Shown: positions 59,158-64,000 of the stretch, one piece after another
Layout: every line of letters starts with the position of its first letter
Numbering within the stretch: the first letter of the stretch is position 1
NCBI RefSeq assembly: GCF_013267355.1
Contig: NZ_CP053985.1
Coordinates: 6,820,001 to 6,884,000 of the forward strand
Origin: Achromobacter pestifer
Lineage (GTDB): Bacteria > Pseudomonadota > Gammaproteobacteria > Burkholderiales > Burkholderiaceae_B
Direction: 5' to 3'
Length of the DNA stretch: 64,000 nucleotides
Program-made: the position numbers and the translations under genes
Notes under the pieces: model-generated
Database searches by the model: none
Seen by the model: the letters and a program-made list of their open reading frames with translations, nothing else
Told to the model about the DNA's origin: nothing

Positions 59158-59909
59158 GCCGGCGCTCCCTGGGCGGCCAGCCGCGCCGCCGCGCCCTGGC
59201 CCAGATAGGCCTCGACCACGGCCGGATCACGCGTGACCTCGCCCGGCGTGCCCGAGGCGATCAGGCGGCCCTGAGCCAGCACCCATACATGTTCGGCCAG
59301 GCTCATCACGGCGCGCATCACGTGTTCGATCATCAGCACGGTCACGCCATCGTCGGTCAGCTGTTTCACCACCGGTATCATCTCGTCGATCTCGCTGGGG
59401 TTGAGCCCCGCCAATACTTCGTCCAGCAGCAGCAGGCGCGGCCGTGTGGCCAGCGCGCGCGCCAGTTCCAGGCGCTTGCGCCCCGCCACCGTCAGATCGG
59501 CCGCCGGCCGGTCCAGCAAGGCTTGCAGGTTGACCCGCGCCGCGACCGCTTCGGCCTCGGCCAAGGCCTCGCGGCGATTGCCCAGCCGCAGGTGCGCGCC
59601 CACGGCGATGTTCTGGCGCACCGTCTGCGCGCCGAAGGGCTGCACGATCTGGAAGGTGCGGGTCAGTCCGAGCCGCGCCGACTCGTGCGGCGGGCGGCCG
59701 GTGATGTCCGCACCCGCGAAATGCACCGAACCGGAACCCGGTTTGAGAAAGCCGGACAGCAGGCCGAACAGCGTGGTCTTGCCCGCGCCGTTGGGCCCGA
59801 CCAGCGCAGTCAGCGAACCCTGGCGCACGTCCAGGCTCACATCCTGGACTGCCTTCAGGCCGCCGAAGGTGATGGACAGATTGCGCGCTTGCAGCAGGAT
59901 CTCAGGCAC
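59154..59909 (-). CDS. ABC transporter ATPase, LivG type
   Basis: 251 aa from the GTG at 59909 (MPEILLQARNLSITFGG), which has AAGGAG 7 bases upstream; a GTG at 59927 is in frame but lacks such a site. Walker A LVGPNGAGKTT, Walker B LLLLDEVLAGL. The signature region reads DLTVAGRKRLELARAL, a slightly divergent LSGGQ equivalent common in LivG. Confidence 0.92.
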   Translation of the reverse strand: MPEILLQARNLSITFGGLKAVQDVSLDVRQGSLTALVGPNGAGKTTLFGLLSGFLKPGSGSVHFAGADITGRPPHESARLGLTRTFQIVQPFGAQTVRQNIAVGAHLRLGNRREALAEAEAVAARVNLQALLDRPAADLTVAGRKRLELARALATRPRLLLLDEVLAGLNPSEIDEMIPVVKQLTDDGVTVLMIEHVMRAVMSLAEHVWVLAQGRLIASGTPGEVTRDPAVVEAYLGQGAAARLAAQGAPA

Positions 59910-60873
59910 GGGCGCGCTCCTTGGCACTGAACAGGCGGCCCAGCGCCTGGCCGCTACCGGTGATGCCGCGGGGCAGGAACATCACGATCAGGATGAGCAC
60001 CACGCCGTAGATGACCATGCTGATGCCCGGCAACTCGCCGAACAGGTTGCGCGTCAGGTCGCTCAGGAGATGCAGGGTCACCGCGCCCAGCACGGGGCCC
60101 CACAAGGTGCCCAGGCCGCCGACGATGGCGCCGACCAACGCTTCCACCGACACCGCCGAACCGAAGGCGATGCCCGGGTCGATGTACTGGAACACCTGCA
60201 CGTAAAAGGCCCCCGCCGCGCTCATGAACGCGGCCGACAGCGCGATGCCGCCGAGCTTGACCCGCAGCGGATTCACGCCGATGGCGCGCGCCGCGTCCTC
60301 GTTGTCGCGCACGGCCTGCAGATAGGCGCCGAAGCGCGAATGGCGCAGCCACGCGGTGACCACCAGCGCCAGCAGCACGAAACCCAGCAACAGGTAGATG
60401 TAGCCGCGGCGCGAGCCGAACTGCATGTTGGCCACACCCTCCTGCAGCGGCACCATCAGCCCCACCCCGCCCCCGGTGAACGACACCGACAACGCCAGGA
60501 TGCGGAACACCTCGGCGAACGCCAGCGTCACCAGGGCGAAGTAGGAACCCTTCAGGCCATAGCGGAACGTCAGTCCGCCTACCGCCAAGCCAACCAGCGC
60601 GCCCAGCGCAATGGCCATGGGCAGGGCCAGCCAGGGATTGATCCCCAGGTTGAGCTGCCCCAGGGCCTGGGCATAGGCGCCCACGCCGAAGAACAGCGCA
60701 TGGCCGAACGACAGCTGGCCGCCGTAACCGCCCAGGATGTTCCAGGCCTGCGACAGCAGGGCCGCGTACAGCGACATCATCACGAACGTCAGCGCCACGC
60801 CCGACTCGGTCAGCGCGGCCGCGGCCGCCAGCGCCGCGCCGAACAGCGCGATAGTCAAAAGATCCTTGCCCAT
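59902..60873 (-). CDS. ABC transporter permease, LivM type
   Basis: 323 aa from the ATG at 60873 (MGKDLLTIALFGAALAAAAA), about eight to ten membrane helices, with the conserved LGGYGGQLSFGHALFFGVGA and RDNEDAARAIGVNPLRVKL. It overlaps the LivG start by 8 bases. The frame is open to 61404, but that part is antisense-like noise inside the LivH gene. Confidence 0.93.
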   Translation of the reverse strand: MGKDLLTIALFGAALAAAAALTESGVALTFVMMSLYAALLSQAWNILGGYGGQLSFGHALFFGVGAYAQALGQLNLGINPWLALPMAIALGALVGLAVGGLTFRYGLKGSYFALVTLAFAEVFRILALSVSFTGGGVGLMVPLQEGVANMQFGSRRGYIYLLLGFVLLALVVTAWLRHSRFGAYLQAVRDNEDAARAIGVNPLRVKLGGIALSAAFMSAAGAFYVQVFQYIDPGIAFGSAVSVEALVGAIVGGLGTLWGPVLGAVTLHLLSDLTRNLFGELPGISMVIYGVVLILIVMFLPRGITGSGQALGRLFSAKERARA

Positions 60874-60875
60874 GC

Positions 60876-61748
60876 TCAGCCCCTCGCCCCGAACAGCCCC
60901 TGCGGGCGAAACAGCAGCACCGCGATGAAGATCGCGAATATGCCCATCTGGCCCAGCGAGTCGCCCAGGAACAGGCCCCCGATGGACTCCACCACCCCGA
61001 TCAGCAGGCCGCCGACCAGCGCGCCGACAAAGCTGCCCATGCCGCCCAGCACCACGATGGTGAAGGCCACCAGCACGAAGCCGCCGCCCACTTGCGGGTT
61101 GACGTAGTAAGCCGGCAGCAGGAAGCAGGCCGCCGCGCCCAGGCAGGCCATGCCGATGCCGAACGACAGCGCGTAGACCTTCTCCACGTCGATGCCCATG
61201 AGCTTGGCGCCCTGCTTTTCCTTGGCCACCGCGCGTATCGCCCGGCCCAGATCGGTGCTGCGGATGATCCAGAACAGCACCGCCGCCACCGCCAGCGCGC
61301 CCCAGAAGGCGATGACCTTGGGCAAGGCGATCATGGCCGGCCCGATCTCCACCGTGGACAGCGTGTAGGCCGTGTCGATGGTGCGCGTGTCCGACTTGAA
61401 CCACACCAGCGCCAGGTTCTCCAGCACGATGGCCAGGCCCAGCGTCACCAGCAGGATGTTCTCGTCCTTGCCGTGGCTGGCGCGGTTGATCACGTAGCGC
61501 TGCAAGGCGTAACCCAGCACGAACATGCCAGCCACCACCAGCGGCAAGGCGGCGTAAGGATCGATGCCCAGGCGGTCCTTCAACAGGTACACGGCGTACA
61601 GCGCCACCATCAACGCCGCGCCATGGGCGAAGTTGATGATGTGCAGCACGCCGTAGATCAAGGTCAGGCCCAGGGCGATCAGCGCGTACACCGCGCCCGT
61701 GGTCAGGCCGTTGAGCACCGAGGCAAGGAGGATGGCGGGATCGAGCAC
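60876..61748 (-). CDS. ABC transporter permease, LivH type
   Basis: 290 aa from a GTG at 61748, eight membrane helices, with TTGAVYALIALGLTLIYGVL, HIINFAHGAALM and GGMGSFVGALVGGLLIGVVE of the family. It lies 2 bases after the binding-protein gene and 2 bases before livM. The GTG start has only a weak ribosome site, so coupling to the upstream gene is likely. Confidence 0.93.
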   Translation of the reverse strand: MLDPAILLASVLNGLTTGAVYALIALGLTLIYGVLHIINFAHGAALMVALYAVYLLKDRLGIDPYAALPLVVAGMFVLGYALQRYVINRASHGKDENILLVTLGLAIVLENLALVWFKSDTRTIDTAYTLSTVEIGPAMIALPKVIAFWGALAVAAVLFWIIRSTDLGRAIRAVAKEKQGAKLMGIDVEKVYALSFGIGMACLGAAACFLLPAYYVNPQVGGGFVLVAFTIVVLGGMGSFVGALVGGLLIGVVESIGGLFLGDSLGQMGIFAIFIAVLLFRPQGLFGARG

Positions 61749-61750
61749 GC

Positions 61751-62956
61751 TCAGGCCTTCAGCGGGAAGATGGCGTCGGCCTGGCGGTAGTCGGCCGGGA
61801 TGACGACCTTGATGTCGCCGCCGATCACCTGCGTCAGCAGGGGCTGCGCGCCGGTGTTCTGGCCGTCCACGAACTTGGTCGGGCCGTAGGGCATGATGTG
61901 GTTGGAGAACGTGCTGGAGGCCAGCGCATCGATGATGGCGGCGCGGTCGGCGGACTTGGCGCGCTCCAGCGCGTCGGCCAGCAGCAGCACCGAGGTGTAG
62001 GTCATGAAGACCTCGTAGCTGAAGTAGGCGCCCTTCTCCTCGACACGCGCCTTCAGCGGCGCCACGCGCGCGTCCTTGGGGTTGAACCAGTGGTTGCAGT
62101 CGAGGATGCCGTTGGCGATGTCGGGGAATTCCTTCAGGAACTTGTAGCTGGAGGCCGCGCCGCCCAGCACCGAGTAGATCGCCTTGGGCTGCACCTTCTG
62201 CTGCTTCATGGCGCGCAGCAGCAAGGCGTACTCGTTGTAGTAGTTGGCCGGGATCACGATGTCCGGGTTGAGGGACTTCATGCGCAGCACGATGTTGTTG
62301 AAGTCGCGGGTCGGGTTCGGGTGCTTGACCACGTCCTTGACCTCGAAGCCATGCTGCGGCAGCGCCTTGGACAGCAGCGCCGCGGTGCCGGTGCCGAACA
62401 GCGAATCCTCGTGCACGATCATCACGGTCTTGGCCGGCTTGCCCGCCGCGTCGTTGAGCGCGGCCAGGTCGGTGATGGCGCGTTCGCTACAGGCGCGGTA
62501 GCCCGGGCCGAAGCGGAAGGTGTTCTTCAGGCCGCGCTCGACGATCTGGTCGGCCACGCCCACGTCCACCACGTGCGGCAGGTTGTACTTGGCCGCGGTC
62601 TGGGTCGTGGCCAGGCAGATCGCCGAGGCGTAGGCGCCGACGATGGCCGAGACGCCCGCCTCGTTCATTTTCTCGACCTCGGCCGAACCCGCCTCGGGCC
62701 GCGACTGCGCATCGCCCAGCACGGCCTCAAGCGGCGCGCCGCCCAGCGACTTGATGCCGCCGGCCTTGTTGATGTCCTCGATCGCCAGCAAGGCGCCCAG
62801 GCGGCATTGTTGGCCCGAATAGGCCAGCGCCCCCGTCACCGGATGCAGGATCCCGACCTTCACGGGCTTGGCGCCCTGGGCGCGGGCCACCCACGGCGCC
62901 GACACCATGGCGGCTGCGGCGGCGGATTGATAGAGGAAAGTGCGGCGCGAATTCAT
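61751..62956 (-). CDS. periplasmic substrate-binding protein of the catabolic operon importer
   Basis: 401 aa from the ATG at 62956 (GGAG 7 bases upstream). The signal begins MNSRRTFLYQSAAAAAM and ends near ARAQ; the twin-arginine pattern SRRTFL suggests Tat export. The mature part, KVGILHPVTGALAYSGQQ, is a type I binding fold of the Liv/amide class. It defines the imported substrate, which is unknown. Confidence 0.93.
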   Translation of the reverse strand: MNSRRTFLYQSAAAAAMVSAPWVARAQGAKPVKVGILHPVTGALAYSGQQCRLGALLAIEDINKAGGIKSLGGAPLEAVLGDAQSRPEAGSAEVEKMNEAGVSAIVGAYASAICLATTQTAAKYNLPHVVDVGVADQIVERGLKNTFRFGPGYRACSERAITDLAALNDAAGKPAKTVMIVHEDSLFGTGTAALLSKALPQHGFEVKDVVKHPNPTRDFNNIVLRMKSLNPDIVIPANYYNEYALLLRAMKQQKVQPKAIYSVLGGAASSYKFLKEFPDIANGILDCNHWFNPKDARVAPLKARVEEKGAYFSYEVFMTYTSVLLLADALERAKSADRAAIIDALASSTFSNHIMPYGPTKFVDGQNTGAQPLLTQVIGGDIKVVIPADYRQADAIFPLKA

Positions 62957-62973
62957 GGGCGATCTCCGAGGGT

Positions 62974-63771
62974 TCAATGGAATTGGGCGGACAGCTCTTC
63001 GCTGACCCAGACCTTGGCGTCGATGCTGCCGACGCGTGACAGCTGCAACTGGTACTGATAGCGATCGGGGCGGTACAGGCCTTGCAGCAGCTGCACGGGC
63101 CGTTCATTCACGTCACGCACGATGCGCGTCACGGCCAGCAGCGCCGAGCCCACGGCCACGTCCAGGTGGCGCGCCACCTGGGCGTCGGCCAGCCGCGCCG
63201 AAATGGTCTGGGTGGCGCCGCCGAACTCCACGCCGGCGGCTTCCAGCAGCATCAGCAAGGGTTCGCGCTCCAGGTCATCGCGCGTGAAATCGGCCACGGC
63301 CTGGGGCACGTAGGTGGTGATGTGGGACAGCGGCCCGGCCTCGGTGCTGCGCACCCGCAGGCTCTTGTGCACGGGCGCGCCGGGCGCGAGGTCCAGCGCT
63401 TCGGCCACCACGGGCGGCGCCGACACCAGGGTGCTGTCCAGCACCCGCACCGAGGTGCGCAGGCCCATGTTGACGATGTTTTCCAGCAGACCGGTCAGAT
63501 GCGCCTTCTGCTGCGGATTGGCCTTGGGCGCGCTGGCCGGATTCGCGGGCGCGCGCAGCGGCCAGGTACCCAGGCCCGGCCGGCGCGACACCAGCCCGTC
63601 GGCCACCAGCATCTCCATGGCCTTGCGGATGGTGATGCGGGCCACGTCGAACTGGTCGGCCAACGCGTGCTCCCCGGGCACGCCGTCCTGATCGAAACGC
63701 CCCTCCTGCACCTGCTCGCGCAGGACGAGGTAGATCTGGTGGTACTTCGGCAGCGGCAGTGAGGTTCCCAT
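62974..63771 (-). CDS. GntR-family (HutC/UTRA) regulator
   Basis: 265 aa. The N-terminal winged helix reads PKYHQIYLVLREQVQEGRFD and DVARITIRKAMEMLVADGLVS; the C-terminal UTRA effector domain (about 95-260) has the usual SHITTYVPQAVA and LLQGLYRPDRYQYQL. It is encoded 17 bases before the binding-protein gene on the same strand, so it is probably the first gene of the operon and controls itself. Confidence 0.92.
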   Translation of the reverse strand: MGTSLPLPKYHQIYLVLREQVQEGRFDQDGVPGEHALADQFDVARITIRKAMEMLVADGLVSRRPGLGTWPLRAPANPASAPKANPQQKAHLTGLLENIVNMGLRTSVRVLDSTLVSAPPVVAEALDLAPGAPVHKSLRVRSTEAGPLSHITTYVPQAVADFTRDDLEREPLLMLLEAAGVEFGGATQTISARLADAQVARHLDVAVGSALLAVTRIVRDVNERPVQLLQGLYRPDRYQYQLQLSRVGSIDAKVWVSEELSAQFH

Positions 63772-63799
63772 GACGGGAACTCTAGGGGTGTCCTAATGT

Positions 63800-63829
63800 A
63801 CCGTCAATGGAACAAATGCCATTGACGGT
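63800..63829. promoter_or_regulatory. inverted repeat, likely GntR operator
   Basis: Perfect 11-bp arms (63800-63810 and 63819-63829: ACCGTCAATGG / CCATTGACGGT) around 8 bases, 29 bases before the GntR ATG. GntR/HutC proteins usually bind such repeats at their own promoters. No T run follows, so a terminator for the upstream GGDEF gene is less likely. Confidence 0.7.
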
Positions 63830-63833
63830 TGTT

Positions 63834-64000
63834 CTATCGGGAAAACACTGAGGGCGCGGACTCGATGCGGTTACGCCCGCGCTGCTTGGCGCAATACAGC
63901 GCACGGTCGCTGCGGCTGAGCGCCAGCTCGGCGTCGGCGTCCAGGGTGTGCATGGTGGAGATGCCGATGCTGACCGTCAGCGGGATATGCCGGTCGTCGC
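63834..64000 (-). CDS. diguanylate cyclase (GGDEF) C-terminus, cut by right edge
   Basis: The last 55 codons read LTVSIGISTMHTLDADAELA, then RSDRALYCAKQRGRNRIES before a TAG at 63836-63834. This is the end of a GGDEF domain (VSIGIS strand and ADxALYxAKxxGRNR helix). It would make cyclic di-GMP; the active site lies outside the window. The stop is only 62 bases before the GntR gene, on the same strand. Confidence 0.88.
   Translation of the reverse strand, partial: DDRHIPLTVSIGISTMHTLDADAELALSRSDRALYCAKQRGRNRIESAPSVFSR

Overview
The window looks like chromosomal DNA of a motile, high-GC betaproteobacterium of the Alcaligenaceae (Achromobacter/Bordetella type). Evidence: the flhDC-motAB-che cluster carries a FlhDC master regulator; E2 and E3 of pyruvate dehydrogenase both have N-terminal lipoyl domains; and there are many Liv-type ABC transport operons. 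The genus is inferred from gene content and protein similarity recalled from memory, not from a search. No rRNA, tRNA, insertion sequence, prophage or CRISPR array was seen.

Layout. (1) 1-11.05 kb, minus strand: flagellar and chemotaxis cluster flhD-flhC-motA-motB-response regulator-cheA-cheW-mcp-cheR-cheB-cheY-cheZ. An unidentified reading frame runs off the left edge. (2) 11.4-14 kb, plus: fliA (sigma-28), then flagellin fliC behind a well-matched sigma-28 promoter. A SAM methyltransferase with a regulatory domain faces fliC, and strong terminators lie between them. (3) 15.9-18.1 kb, plus: a one-pass membrane protein, a HigB/HigA-type toxin-antitoxin pair with a palindromic operator on its promoter, and a YjfB-like motility microprotein. 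(4) 18.3-24.5 kb, minus: aceE-aceF-lpdA, with a 37-base near-perfect palindrome upstream of aceE. (5) 24.8-30.3 kb, plus: PAS histidine kinase, FixJ-type regulator, folD and oligopeptidase A, the first three coupled by 4-base overlaps. (6) 30.3-32.3 kb: methyltransferase, SCO copper chaperone, small GlsB/YeaQ membrane protein. (7) 32.4-39.4 kb: tripartite RND efflux operon (minus) with a divergent LysR regulator and a terminator-like hairpin in the operon leader. (8) 39.5-40.2 kb: pseudouridine synthase.

The two accessory systems are the most interesting part. (9) 40.2-49.3 kb, minus: an eight-gene nitrilase-superfamily hydrolase / branched-chain-type ABC transporter / AmiC / AmiR / M81 peptidase operon. 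The leader in front of the hydrolase holds a strong intrinsic terminator preceded by two small hairpins. With the ANTAR protein AmiR encoded at the distal end, this is the architecture of an amide-inducible antitermination circuit. (10) ubiC at 49.4-50.05 kb separates it from (11), 50.06-63.8 kb, minus: a thirteen-gene GntR-controlled catabolic operon. It encodes a full Liv-type importer, an aconitase/isopropylmalate-isomerase-like enzyme in two subunits, the two subunits of an ATP-dependent hydantoinase/oxoprolinase, an isochorismatase-fold protein that lacks the usual cysteine, a flavin-dependent dehydrogenase, and an isocitrate-lyase/PEP-mutase-family lyase. The set reads as import, ring opening, desaturation, hydration and C-C cleavage of an unknown, possibly cyclic-imide or tricarboxylate-like, substrate. 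A perfect 11-bp inverted repeat sits in front of the GntR gene. The right edge cuts a GGDEF (diguanylate cyclase) gene.
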